From: G963662905 sp963676725
GTDB lineage: Bacteria; Bacteroidota; Bacteroidia; Bacteroidales; WRLA01
Reading direction: 5' to 3'
Assembly: GCA_963676725.1 (NCBI GenBank)
Contig: OY781463.1
Location: 806,001-870,000, forward strand
Length of the DNA: 64,000 nt
In this document: positions 22,201 through 27,042 of the stretch, in pieces
How positions within the stretch are numbered: position 1 is the first letter of the stretch
How the letters are laid out: every line of letters begins with the position of its first letter
Made by a program: the position numbers and the translations under genes
Notes under the pieces: generated by a model
Seen by the model: only the letters and a program-made list of their open reading frames with translations
What the model was told of the DNA's origin: nothing
The model's database searches: none

Positions 22201-24010
22201 GTTGATAGGGTGCTGTGCCACCATCAATATCAAAGATAATCCTTCCGCTACATTCGCCGAAGCAAGAGGTGCTGTCTGTGCGGATACCGGCAATTGTCAG
22301 AGAGTCTGGCCCGCCAATTAAGGTGTCCAGAACATGTTCGGTGCTGCAAATCTGGCCTGAGATTCGTATTTCCTGCAAATAAATGCTGATGGGGCCTTTG
22401 CTTAGATTCGTGAATACGGGTGCATCATACCATGAAACATTATCGAGGCTATATTGTATCTGTCCCATTCCTCCTGAAGCATAAATTTGAATGGCTCCAT
22501 TTGTATTGTTGTAGCAGGGAGAAACATTTGTAATAAGCACGCTATCAAGGTGTATTGGGATATATTGGTCGGGGTTTACCCAATTGATGCTGTTGCTTAC
22601 GAGTGAATTGTATGCGGTATCAGGGGCAATTCCAAGGGCATTTGGGTCGATGGAATTTGTCGCTGTAATGCGCTCAATTTCCATAAATTCAAGACTGATT
22701 ACGGGATCTGAATGGATGATTGCGTTGCTATTGCTTTCAGTGCTTTCAATTTTTGAAAATTCGCAATCAATATCGCCAATCATTGTGATGCCCTGCCTGA
22801 ATGTAGTTGTGCTGTCGGCTTGAAGACTCATAGTGGTTGGCGTTGTATTGTCGAGGTAATACCTACGCCAAAAGCTTCGGTTGAATTCATTGGAGCCCTC
22901 GTATATTTCTACATCCTGGCCGAAGAATACACTATCGCTTACCATATTATTGTGACCGTAAATGTGGGTATAATCTTCCACAAAAAGGGTGTTGAAGACA
23001 TTATGGTTGCCGTAAATCCTGCACCCATTGGCAGCATCTGTGAAACTTACATTGTTAAAAGTATCGGCAATTGCTTCCAATTGGCCGAATAAATAGTGGC
23101 TCTGAAAGATTACGTCATTATATCGTAAGCCCTCTCCTGCAAGCATTTTTCCTTCCATTGTATGTGTGAAAATAATTGTGGAAGTGCCTGCATCCAGAGT
23201 CATCATATCGCTATAATCGACAAACCAACAAGGATCCCAGCCTTTTCTGATATAGAAAGTAGAATTTCCCATAATCAGTGTTCGTTGCGCCTGATAATCG
23301 GAGAAAAAACGATCGCAATCAACTGCGTAATTATTTGTGTTTAAGGTGCCTTCATGAAGATAAACATTATTATCAACGGCAAGGCTGTCGAGCAATGTCC
23401 ATTCCCCTCCGGTTCCCCGAAAATAGATATGGTTGCGAAATCTGTTGCCGTTGCTGCTTATTGTATTGCCTGTGGCATCAGATTTAAAGAATATAAGCCC
23501 TAAATATTGGTAATTTTCTTCTTCAAAAGGGATTAATTGAAGTGAACCATAGATATGAAGTTCGTGGGCGCCTTTAAAAACGGGTTCTTTGGCTATTGAT
23601 GAATTCTGCCAGATCAGACTTTTGCAAAAGCATTCCTGGTTGTTCGGGTCGGTAACAAAAACCGTATCGCCAATATTCTGAAAGGAATTTCCATCGAAGA
23701 TGACATTGTTCGTTATGCCTGGAGGAGTGGAAGGATGCGTGCTGCCCCCCGAACTGAATGACCACATCAGAGTGTCGCCCCAACTTCCGTTACCGCCTGT
23801 CCAATAGTATGTTTGGCTGTTTGCAGGGATGCTGTACAGACAGAATATCAGCACCGATATGATTAGAATACGGTACCGAAACAGTCGGTTCGCTTTTATG
23901 TTATATAAAATGGTCAGCAAAAACTCTTGTTTTACAATATTATTGCATACGATAAAAAGTGCTTTTAAGTTACTCTTAAATGGTCTTTTATTTGACTGTT
24001 TTATAGACAC
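7283..24010 (-). CDS. Giant SprB/PKD-repeat adhesin-like protein with type B T9SS sorting domain (5,575 aa)
   Basis: This is an uninterrupted 16.7-kb gene. A hydrophobic signal segment lies near residues 47-65 and ends in PANSQ, followed by a YYWTGGNGSWGD motif and a beta-rich region to about residue 480. I count 16 SprB-like units (about 483-1783) and 44 PKD-like units (about 1784-5470). The last about 90 residues carry AFTPNGNG, FLIFNRWGN and VPVGLYIWIINL, which is the gliding-motility-associated (CHU_C, type B) T9SS sorting domain. Nearly every PKD unit has one Cys near its start and one near its end. The protein is predicted to be exported by T9SS and held on the cell surface; adhesion is inferred. 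The signal peptide has a long N-region and no internal Met, so the true start could be a downstream TTG around residue 31. Confidence 0.95.
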   Translation of the reverse strand: MSIKQSNKRPFKSNLKALFIVCNNIVKQEFLLTILYNIKANRLFRYRILIISVLIFCLYSIPANSQTYYWTGGNGSWGDTLMWSFSSGGSTHPSTPPGITNNVIFDGNSFQNIGDTVFVTDPNNQECFCKSLIWQNSSIAKEPVFKGAHELHIYGSLQLIPFEEENYQYLGLIFFKSDATGNTISSNGNRFRNHIYFRGTGGEWTLLDSLAVDNNVYLHEGTLNTNNYAVDCDRFFSDYQAQRTLIMGNSTFYIRKGWDPCWFVDYSDMMTLDAGTSTIIFTHTMEGKMLAGEGLRYNDVIFQSHYLFGQLEAIADTFNNVSFTDAANGCRIYGNHNVFNTLFVEDYTHIYGHNNMVSDSVFFGQDVEIYEGSNEFNRSFWRRYYLDNTTPTTMSLQADSTTTFRQGITMIGDIDCEFSKIESTESNSNAIIHSDPVISLEFMEIERITATNSIDPNALGIAPDTAYNSLVSNSINWVNPDQYIPIHLDSVLITNVSPCYNNTNGAIQIYASGGMGQIQYSLDNVSWYDAPVFTNLSKGPISIYLQEIRISGQICSTEHVLDTLIGGPDSLTIAGIRTDSTSCFGECSGRIIFDIDGGTAPYQLSLDNGSIWHDGDTLHDLCAGNYPNLLIRDANLCTYDGPDIPAQQILQPEETAIIFSTQNLLCHNDSSGSISALATGTYPPFEYSWINTLNPNDTISETHELNNLPAGTYRLITYDRHQCEKTAQQIVVQPDTLNIDFQNTAINCYGEATAIITSTASGGTSPFSHYWSTGQEDLLQNPAQLSNIAAGVYSDSIVDANGCSFTKTNTVVQPPQIEISFDTIGHIDCFGDATGFVKASIIGGTPLDPPLNPYILQWSPGGESGDSIYNKTAGEYILLVTDKKGCARRDTALIQQNSPIEISINLAYPSCAGDSSGWIKAVASGGTPGQLLPYTYEWRKIGSAGIISTEDSITNLPEGSYQIMITDSLGCVRYDTADIIAPPPVTIDFLLGTDNCSGTSGNWIKVLPGGGTPYQSNARAAYDIFWLPPLNSTEDSVYNLNQGTYYCRITDSLGCQSIDSATVAPFNGSLSSKNSRCNGSNDGYIMAHPVGGSTPYTFEWKKEPNPAIISTNDSIYNLSPGTYTLIATDNNNCLYYDTASISQPTALSLIFNSVPTTCYDSTNGLATAIVGGGTSFTDGSYHYLWSNASTEASITAAAGWYTLLATDSLGCSITDSVEIMQPDSINITSLTHTDLSCYHAIDGSISINASGGTGTITYTLSPTAQSNETGLFAPLPSDNYTVLIQDEHLCSKSSPGISIIQPDTLTITNAIAENILCHDANDGKITIAGSGGTSPLGYTLFGPDSLTTNQTGVFENLSAGSYFVVLSDINNCPADTSTLLDIVNPPAINIIWDSLQALSCHNTNDGEISIGAEGGVGALTYTLLPNNTSSDTGYFSALTPGIYTIKISDTNNCELTSNNLEVINPDTIDFSFEIQNISCYNADDGSIIIHANGGTAPYEYSISSGTNWQTDSVFELLQAGSYGILVRDTNMCISHSGNAVSTNITQPDSLTIEFINIEHPTCNGCTDGSVTAEISGGTAPYQHFWSNGGNDSIASGLTEGCYTDSVVDQHGCYTKKEICLSQPPEFSLSIDSGNVRCYGGSNAWILAHLSGGTKSYSYEWRKIPNTAIIGTDSLITGLDSGTYQIKAIDFYGYSIEQNVHISQPDIIQISLLHPDSICPESNEGWIKASVQGGNQPYHYSYHWSSGDTLAGKPDSLFHLSSGTYSLTITDDSLCQAQKESTIFPYPAPTSDFLALPVCFGDSTEFISQSLAFGSSIDSWHWNFEDAAAGDDSISEQQNPHHLFTSSGSYNVEHFIIDERGCISDTSIKTVLVYSLPVSNFTWDTACNGNAVPFTDLSINGNGNVNAWNWQFGDALSSTLQNPSHQYSNYGDYSVTLSIEDNFGCSDSITKDIRVFSNPIANFTALNPCAESQVEFIDESDSVGDPITSWFWDFDDGTYTSLQNPVHVYGGIGNYDVSLTVRNAGGCIDSIADMIEVWPSFWADFTFDTVCLGLSTQFRDTLLSSDIVPESWYWDFGDGSTSTQQHPQHTFSNFGNFSVLHSVTDTNGCIATRTHLVKVFALPDIDFDATTECIGDSTAFTNLSQANADSISSYFWDFGDGSTSNRENPKHLYLNSGNYDVALSITNSNQCSSADTLTISVYPLPVANFIADSVCLGSTSHFTDQSYSNIGTIDSWFWDFGDGFSSASQSPNHTFASAGNHLVQLIVWNNNMCSDTIQKGVIVYAPPLVQFNFDTVCLNEPTSFNDLSSSINGTITEWLWDFGNGNFSSDQNPQYIFTTAGNHSVSLLATDNQGCSAEISKTIQIDTLPIANFSFGENTCLTDSIQFTDESQAFATGILEWNWNFGDGGTSIQQHPKHKYSSSGSYSVRLIIENSNHCRDTLTQVLIMNPMPEADFNADTACLGESTHFIDASTSAAGNLNYWFWDFGDGSTSSLQNPAHIFASDGWHAVQLISGNHYQCTDTIIKNIYVRPIPRPNFSTTDGCLNDSTYFTDLSTSPNGSINSWNWNFGDGNSSVQQNPVHLYTTSGLQSIALEVTDNQGCSADTSIITEVYPLPIADFSTDIQCVNDSTIFNDLSSGNGAQLISWSWDFGDGGSSNLQNPKHAYLNGGNYTVLLVITNANNCTDSIQQIINIHSLPRAGFENGLCCAGDSTIFTDTSNTTFGTISYWEWNFGDPASGISNVSYSQNPIHRFSTAGIFDVVLIIENTEGCRDTVSKPIEVLAGPQVDFTFNEDCLGDTIFFTDQSQPTAPATLTDWMWNFGDGSGSSQQNPWHLYSQHGTYEVRLRISESSGCSADTSKILHIWPLPVADFTYYSACINEVTHFIDQSTGSGWDITEWLWNFGDPASGAANTSSLQNPGHTFTQNGDYLVSLTVENEQGCFASIQMNIHIVPGPIADFSSDTICQNTAAYFNNLSWSLEDPIVSWYWNFGDGDTSTLQYPYHTYQDYGSHYISLQVETQNGCSDEIIKEVFVTPLPDVDFNWANENCAGGSIQFYDLSSFIAPNQVAERIWDFGDGSTSELENPTHTYSNIGIYTVTLSIRDTSGCYNSLSKNIEVWQGPAASFTSNTTDCDHVYFQDLSSDIAHTITAWYWNFGDAASSNNTSTLQNPSHAYADSGIYFVRLIVENELFCRDTMIQEIHIDKPLAGFSSSGTIFCPDEAVQFTDTSYTAQQTITDWFWTFGDGSTSILQNPIHNYQFAGNYQVKLFIQSASGCSDSCQGIIHVLQSPYADFSTQTALCQGDSSQFNDQSLSLSGQTIIQWQWEFGDGGLSGLQNPEHLYTNTGVYSVNLHITDAAGCSSDTSKTIEILQKPISNFDVQLFDCDSAVFEDLSIAPSSTISSWLWNFGDPASGSANISTEQNPYHLFYNPGTYQIRLITSNIAGCSDTALQTISIEHPTADFSMAASHYCPEIPVQFTDESTGINLIEWFWEFGDGNTSSESNPQYAYSVSGIYQIRLSVTDINGCISQKMQSIEIHGNPISSFISDAPVCLGDSIIFENQSAALGNGSIVSHYWEFGDGQNSNQENPKHLYSIANDYMVSLRVSNENGCFDLAENLISVQPVPTADFQHNIYGCDSVQFNDLSYAPLFPITYWEWNFDDPASGPDNISTEQNPLHLYSEAGIYNVRLIVSTEAYCSDTIIKTVTIDNRPVAGFIIDQDSVCAGLHLEFTDTSSSSSGSIQSWLWSFGDGTTSNQQSPQHAYEEAGSYFVTLTVSNSIGCTDNSIRPVFISPGVFAAFDYSNLLCIDEEVYFYDGSSSIWQGDISEWLWDFGDGTTSTEQNPVHNYSNSGNYQVSLQVTNSFGCIDDSVRNISIHQAPNANFITDTPDCDTTWFSDLSSDSDTTIIGWLWDFGDPASGWQNHSTEQNPLHIYYMPGTYQPQLKITNATGCEAEIVKNIVINRPVADFNTNSPCLGQSTNFTDISWSPGGAIVSWYWDLGDGTSSTIQNPVHTYTAAGTYFVALTVTNNLGCVSQIVKPVYVEYPPIADFQMEPFVCRNENVYFEDQSYTTGGSIAIISWYWDFGDGAFSLEQNPVYAYPIPGNYIVTLMVYDENGCNDIETKAIEISNYPQANFLFDIPNCDTTWFTDISNGMGNNVIYWHWNFDDPASGAFNTSIEENPWHIFSGTGTYNVQLIATTSGGCTDSISKPVFFDAQPDVGFLFDTVCLGNPTHFTDTSTGSNLVLWNWDFGNGHSSTQQNPEFTFAQHGLNPVTLSITNQIQCSNSTTINVLVDTLPEPMFDMSDTTCLLHEVQFTDLSVAHATGITSRLWNFGDGNTSTEENPTHTYTVPGLYFISLSITNTNACSNTLTKPIFVNPDPVANFTFDTVCLGYPTNFMDLSGSQYSFVTYWEWHFGDGSDTLNIIDPPHVYENPGTYTVQLIIADLWGCMDTISKEIIVYPLPEANFIISNDATCQGDTIWFEDQSTPASAPLASWNWYFGHPASGNNDTSILQNPWHIYDSAATYYTLSMVTDSNGCRDDILKPVEIHPKPFANFTYSSSCITDSVQFTDLSFANYSELASWFWDFGDGQSSDLQNPTHLYTDGLLEYTVNLTVTDTNGCSKNHSETIELMPLPEAAFTYSMNTPCSGEFTEFYDQSSTTIGIIHLWNWDFGDGGSASIPNPVHYYTESGTYSVRLIVANTGGCYDTVIQDVTINEAPFTDFTYDTVCFGDTTQFIDTIFTSGDIVERKWEFGDGQTQYGKNPRHYFTYADTFNVALSVRDIYGCENSIIKQVIVRPSPVIDFNFSVACLGNATEFRGINQGNSSTETEWYWDFGDTTGHSFARDTNYIYRYPGVYLVRLSATDQNGCTATIEKNIGILDIPRANFTWENTYCDDGFVQFYDSTWNPSASIIKWEWQLDSNYFSIWENPDYVYDITDTCYQVKLIATDSKGCSDSITKEVCVAPGFRIDFTYNEACPKDSVLFQAMHFAPGDTVKQWKWRFGQNEPITTDADSIWHSFDDSGPVEIKLWATDAEGCIDSISRIIYIYKSPEVEFIASKSACYDSTYFQDQSIANADEITEWLWDFGDTTSGMFNTSNLQNPRHLYAPNDSTYWVRLKITNSNGCSDTDSILVERLPCFYTDFRIINQSTCERQTQILEDLSYTGSPDISIIRYDWDFGDGDQLTYTEKRDNILHTWLLPGTYPVYMAITALINNELYTDTLWKNIHIHSLPKTTFTSENHCLGDTTHFFDESSISSGSIAYRLWQFGPQDYSNEASPEFYFPEVNNWPVMLKNISDSGCVDSLIKNISINPLPEMSFRASPETACGDSSLIIFVDESEISSGMIIKRTFRFGDGYSTTTSYESLGHTYAIGNYTVYLEDMSMEGCSAEDSIYVNIFTPPEAIIEFQPDSASGLNPEIEFFGNQSIEGEAPIIDYYWNFGDREKIREENPVHTYADTGRYEVLLKVTDENQCTDTDTTMIRIYPELSFYIANAFTPNGNGLNATFGPRGLYFEEKSFEFLIFNRWGNLIFESSSIDDRWDGTYKDKEVPVGLYIWIINLRDNSGTKEVYKGNVMLIR
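7590..18660 (-). repeat. Block of about 44 PKD-like repeats in the giant protein
   Basis: Units of about 80-95 residues carry WxWxFGDG, QNPxHxY and a terminal NxxGC motif, typical of PKD domains. The count comes from the tryptophan-FGD motifs. Later units (from about unit 37) are more divergent and some lack the FGDG core. Confidence 0.85.
11000..15310 (-). repeat. Three-PKD higher-order repeat, period about 756 bp
   Basis: The motif CD(S/T/H)xxF, in contexts such as TDCDHVYF, FDCDSAVF, YGCDSVQF, PDCDTTWF and PNCDTTWF, recurs with its Cys-Asp codons at 14616, 13860, 13107, 12345 and 11589. The spacings are 756, 753, 762 and 756 bp. The same units usually carry a DPASG insertion in place of DGST. 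An earlier DPASG unit near 15300 is in register but lacks the CD motif. This indicates amplification of a block of three PKD units. Confidence 0.8.
18660..22560 (-). repeat. Block of 16 SprB-like repeats in the giant protein
   Basis: Sixteen units of about 80 residues were counted by hand. Each opens with a Cys motif such as SCYNADDG or TCNGCTDG, then a Gly-Gly-Thr turn, an aromatic Tyr-x-Trp strand, and closes with a Gly-x-Tyr-x-x-x-x-x-D segment. This matches the SprB repeat of Bacteroidota adhesins. Confidence 0.85.
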
Positions 24011-24092
24011 TAAAGTAGTAGTTTTAGTTGTATTCGAAGCCGCATGCCATTGAATGAAAATAAGGAGATATCTATATGATTATCAGTAATAT

Positions 24093-24287
24093 ATTTTGTC
24101 TATCAATATTTAATCATCTTGTCTACTCGACTGAGGTCATTTTTCTTACATCCAATGCTTTGTGTTTTTTTTGATTTAAAATAGTCGTTAAACTCCTATA
24201 AATGATCTCGGGCGAAATCTAAAACAGCATTCAGAGGAATATTCTTCATTTGATTCAGCAGCATAAGTGCTCAATTAAACGCCTCAT
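24093..24287. repeat. Partial copy of the MITE-like palindromic element
   Basis: This stretch matches the right half of the element at 28231-28599 over nearly 200 bp with many mismatches. Shared blocks include CGACTGAGGTCATTTTTCTT, CGAAATCTAAAACA and a degenerate end (CTCAATTAAACGCCTCAT against CTCAATTGAACACCTAAT). It fills most of the gap between the giant gene and the AIM24 gene. No left half is visible. Confidence 0.75.
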
Positions 24288-24294
24288 TTATAAT

Positions 24295-25059
24295 TTAATC
24301 ACCGCTGATGATATTTCCTAAAATGCCGCCCCCCAAACCGGCAACACCTTTTTTCTCCCCTTTTTGTTGGAATTTTGCTGCAGCAAAAATTCTATCGGCC
24401 AGTCTCGAAAAGGGTAGGCTTTGTAAGTAAACCGTGCCCGGGCCGGTGAGGTGTGCCAAAAACAGTCCTTCACCCCCAAATAGAGCATTTCTAAATCCTC
24501 CGATAAAGCGAATGTCGTAGTCAATACTTGGTTCAAATGCAACGAGACATCCGGTATCAACCCTAAGTTGTTCGCCTGGCTGCAGATGTTTTTCGATGAT
24601 GGTGCCTCCAGCATGAATGAAAGCCAGTCCGTCGCCACTGAGTTTTTGCAGAATAAAGCCCTCTCCACCAAAAAGGCCGGCGCCAATGCGTTTTGTGAAA
24701 GCAATATCAATATCCACGCCTTGGGCTGCGCATAAAAATGCATCTTTTTGGCAAAGAAACTGCCCTCCCTGCCTTCCGAGATGAATAGGAATAATTTTTC
24801 CCGGATAGGGAGCGCCAAAAGCTACATGCCCTTTGCCATAGCCGGTATATAGAAATGTGGTGATGAAAAATCCGTCGCCGGTAAGCATACGCCTGAATCC
24901 TTTAAATATGCCCCCACCTGTATTGGTCTGCATCTCAATGCCGTTTTCCATATACATCATGGTGCCTACTTCTGCACGTACTCCTTCTCCTGAATCTAGT
25001 TCAATTTCAACAATTTGCATATCGTCGCCGAAAATTCTGTAGTCGATAATATCTGCCAT
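24295..25059 (-). CDS. AIM24 / TIGR00266 family protein
   Basis: The family is a Gly-rich beta-sandwich protein; yeast AIM24 is mitochondrial, and the bacterial role is unknown. The sequence shows the family hallmarks: an acidic start (DYRIFGDDMQIVEIEL), EVGTMMYMENGIEM, repeated GGEG(F/L)xL turns and a C-terminal Gly-rich tail (GVAGLGGGILG). I chose the ATG at 25059 (MADIIDY), giving 254 residues, the usual family length. The frame stays open 37 codons upstream, but that stretch runs through the region before the tRNA promoter and does not look like family sequence. It is the last minus-strand gene before the giant genes and is separated from them by a partial MITE copy. Confidence 0.85.
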   Translation of the reverse strand: MADIIDYRIFGDDMQIVEIELDSGEGVRAEVGTMMYMENGIEMQTNTGGGIFKGFRRMLTGDGFFITTFLYTGYGKGHVAFGAPYPGKIIPIHLGRQGGQFLCQKDAFLCAAQGVDIDIAFTKRIGAGLFGGEGFILQKLSGDGLAFIHAGGTIIEKHLQPGEQLRVDTGCLVAFEPSIDYDIRFIGGFRNALFGGEGLFLAHLTGPGTVYLQSLPFSRLADRIFAAAKFQQKGEKKGVAGLGGGILGNIISGD

Positions 25060-25137
25060 TTGATGTCTGCTTTTTGATTTATCGTAAAGATAGTCATTCT
25101 CGCTTTGAATTCGATTTATCTTTTTAAGAAAAAATTG

Positions 25138-25167
25138 TTGCAAAAAAGATTTTAAGTAGTATCTTTG
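25138..25167 (+). promoter_or_regulatory. Bacteroidota-type promoter for tRNA-His
   Basis: TTG at 25138-25140, a 19-bp spacer, then TATCTTTG at 25160-25167. This is an exact match to the TTG-N19-TAnnTTTG consensus of the Bacteroidota primary sigma factor. It sits about 60 bp before the mature tRNA. Confidence 0.8.
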
Positions 25168-25227
25168 CACAGCTTTTTTGGTACGGCTTATAATAGAGTA
25201 CTGCCCGAAAGTAAGTTCTTAGAACAT

Positions 25228-25302
25228 GGTGAGCATAGCTCAGTTGGTTAGAGCACTGGATTGTGGTTCCAGGGGTCGTGGGTTCAAATCCCATTGCTCA
25301 CC
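25228..25302 (+). tRNA. tRNA-His (GTG)
   Basis: All arms fold: acceptor GTGAGCA/TGCTCAC, D-arm GCTC...GAGC, anticodon arm CTGGA-TTGTGGT-TCCAG with anticodon GTG, and T-arm GTGGG-TTCAAAT-CCCAT. The extra G at 25228 can pair with the C at 25302, as expected for the G-1:C73 pair of tRNA-His. CCA is not encoded. Confidence 0.97.
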
Positions 25303-25309
25303 CTTAATT

Positions 25310-25341
25310 GCCTGTAAATGAGACGTTTACAGGCTTTTTTT
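25310..25341 (+). terminator. Rho-independent terminator after tRNA-His
   Basis: A 9-bp perfect stem GCCTGTAAA/TTTACAGGC (25310-25318 and 25326-25334) with a 7-nt loop is followed by seven T residues. Confidence 0.92.
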
Positions 25342-25653
25342 ATGCCGTGTTTTTTCTTTTTTAACTGTGGCGAATGCTTCAATTTTGGTATAAGAATGAT
25401 GCAGTCGGCGAATGAATTGCTGCCGGTTTTCTGAAATTTGTTTTTTCGATTCAGTGACCGAATATGACCCGATTTTATAGTCCAACTCCTCCAGAAGCCT
25501 GAAAGAATAGCGATAAAGCGATTCAAATTTGATATCATCCTCAGTAAGGCCATATTTTTCCATAAAAGATTTTAATATTTCCGTGCGCAAAATATTCCTC
25601 CGATAATGCCTCATCAGGTAGCGATGAAAAGATAGGTTGAAATCCTCACGCAC
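25327..25653 (-). CDS. Hypothetical protein, probably truncated at its 5' end
   Basis: The product is a 108-residue basic, helical protein of unknown family (for example MEKYGLTEDDIKFESLYR and ENRQQFIRRLHHSY). The start shown is a GTG at 25653. An AGGAG lies directly against that codon, which is too close to serve it. The frame continues upstream as protein-like sequence (CTDEFRKE) to a TGA shortly before the repeat that opens the cassette island at about 25707. The simplest reading is that the 5' end of a longer gene was lost when the island boundary formed. The stop codon lies inside the terminator of tRNA-His. It is either a short real gene starting at GTG or a 3' remnant. Confidence 0.5.
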   Translation of the reverse strand: MREDFNLSFHRYLMRHYRRNILRTEILKSFMEKYGLTEDDIKFESLYRYSFRLLEELDYKIGSYSVTESKKQISENRQQFIRRLHHSYTKIEAFATVKKEKTRHKKSL

Positions 25654-25706
25654 CTCCTTCCGGAACTCATCTGTGCATATAAAAAATACAAGAAATCAGG
25701 GCTTCT

Positions 25707-25836
25707 AAAAAATATTAGTGATTCACATTAGATTATTTATATTTGTGAGACAAAAACAATAATGGACCCTCAAACCCCAATAAGCTGTTTTGTTGATCGG
25801 AAGTGTGGTGATTGGGGTGGGTTATATACAGTAGTT
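25707..25836 (+). repeat. Dispersed island repeat, copy A
   Basis: It shares a long block with copies at 29932 and 31030 (TTCACATTA.ATTATTTATATTTGTG.GACAA, then AATAAGCTGTTTTGTTGAT) and ends in the common ATACAGTAGTTG motif. It lacks about 35 bp of the central segment found in the other two. It carries TATATTTG at 25738-25745, a candidate -7 element facing right. Confidence 0.85.
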
Positions 25837-25961
25837 GGGGGTAATGCAAAACAAACAAACCTAAGCAGTAAAAATGAAATGAAAAGCCCACGCACAAATT
25901 GCACATTTGGTTTTTTGCCGACACAAAAAGCCTGACACTGAAAAAAACAAAAGAGCTATTA

Positions 25962-25992
25962 TTTGCCGACGCACACATTCGCAGTATCTTTG
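25962..25992 (+). promoter_or_regulatory. Bacteroidota-type promoter for the R-M-related gene
   Basis: TTTG at 25962-25965, a 19-bp spacer and TATCTTTG at 25985-25992 match the consensus exactly. It lies 31 bp before the TTG start at 26024. Confidence 0.8.
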
Positions 25993-26023
25993 GAACTTTA
26001 GAAATTAATAAGAATATAAGATT

Positions 26024-27025
26024 TTGTACAATAACGCAGACATATTAGAGAATGAAATTCTTGAGAAGTATCCAGGAGTACTTGAAACACTAATTCGAGA
26101 CCATACTACTCAGAAAAATATATTTTGGGCTACAGACAATTACGAACAATTAGGCGATGGATACAAGTTTAATTGTGAAATCCAAGTTGATAAAATATCT
26201 GGCGAAAATGGTACTGTAATTATGCCTAGAGTGAAGAAGAACAAGGAGCTTCAACAATCACGAGTGCGCAAAATGGCTGAAGTTTATACACCTTCTTGGA
26301 TATGCAATGCTCAAAATAATTTAATTGACAAGGCTTGGTTTGGTCGTGAGAATGTGTTTAATAAAGAGATAAACGAAGGAGAATTAACAACTTGGAAAAC
26401 AGCGCAAGATGCTATAGAATTCTCAAAGGAGAAAGATTGGAAAGCGTATGTTCGTGACAAGCGTCTTGAAATGACGTGTGGTGAAGCACCCTATATCACA
26501 AGCCGATACGACACTACTACTGGAGAATTTATCCCCGTAGAAAATAGAATTGGCTTGCTTGACCGTAAACTAAGGGTTATTAATGAAAACTGTAATACTA
26601 GCGGAGAATGGCTAAAAGCATCACAAAAAGCCTATATGAGTATTTATGCGTTCGAGTGGCAAGGCGATAGCCTGTTATTAGCTAGTGAGGCAATGCTGAT
26701 TACCTTTATCGAAAATTATGTAATGAAGTTCGGTAAAGAGCCATTACAAAAATCAATTACTTACATTTCCTATATTATTTCGTGGAATATTTGGCAAATG
26801 GATGGTTTAAAAGGAACTATCCCGAATACTTGTGGAGTTAAAACTACATCTACAACCAATCTCTTTGGCGAAGTTGAAGTGAAGGAAATGCCTTGCAAAG
26901 GGTGTAAAACCGAAAACATTAAACAACACAACGGAATTTATGCTCTAATTAAAGACTGGACAAACAAAGATAAAGCCACTGGAAAGAAAGGACGAAAATT
27001 AAGATATGTTGATTTACTAAGCTAA
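26024..27025 (+). CDS. Restriction endonuclease subunit M-like protein
   Basis: The 333-residue protein resembles the Bacteroidota family annotated as restriction endonuclease subunit M. It has DHTTQKNIFWATDNY near the N-terminus, RKMAEVYTPSWICNAQNN (a motif X-like TP element), LEMTCGEAPYITSRYDT, RIGLLDRKLRVINEN, YEWQGDSLLLA-type and SWNIWQMDGLKG blocks, and a CKGCKT pair near the end. I see no (D/N)PP(Y/F) catalytic motif, so it is unlikely to methylate DNA alone. The start is a TTG directly after a consensus promoter, and no ATG fits well. The next gene follows after 17 bp on the same strand, suggesting an operon. It is the first gene of the cassette-like island. Confidence 0.75.
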   Translation: MYNNADILENEILEKYPGVLETLIRDHTTQKNIFWATDNYEQLGDGYKFNCEIQVDKISGENGTVIMPRVKKNKELQQSRVRKMAEVYTPSWICNAQNNLIDKAWFGRENVFNKEINEGELTTWKTAQDAIEFSKEKDWKAYVRDKRLEMTCGEAPYITSRYDTTTGEFIPVENRIGLLDRKLRVINENCNTSGEWLKASQKAYMSIYAFEWQGDSLLLASEAMLITFIENYVMKFGKEPLQKSITYISYIISWNIWQMDGLKGTIPNTCGVKTTSTTNLFGEVEVKEMPCKGCKTENIKQHNGIYALIKDWTNKDKATGKKGRKLRYVDLLS

Positions 27026-27042
27026 CTCAAAATAAGCCCTAT

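Noticed and set aside
24318..24818. Minus-strand frame of 166 residues inside the AIM24 gene
   Set aside because: It is an alternative frame of a well-matched family gene.
26024..27025. Functional adenine methyltransferase
   Set aside because: No (D/N)PP(Y/F) catalytic motif is visible, so a stand-alone methylase call is not supported.
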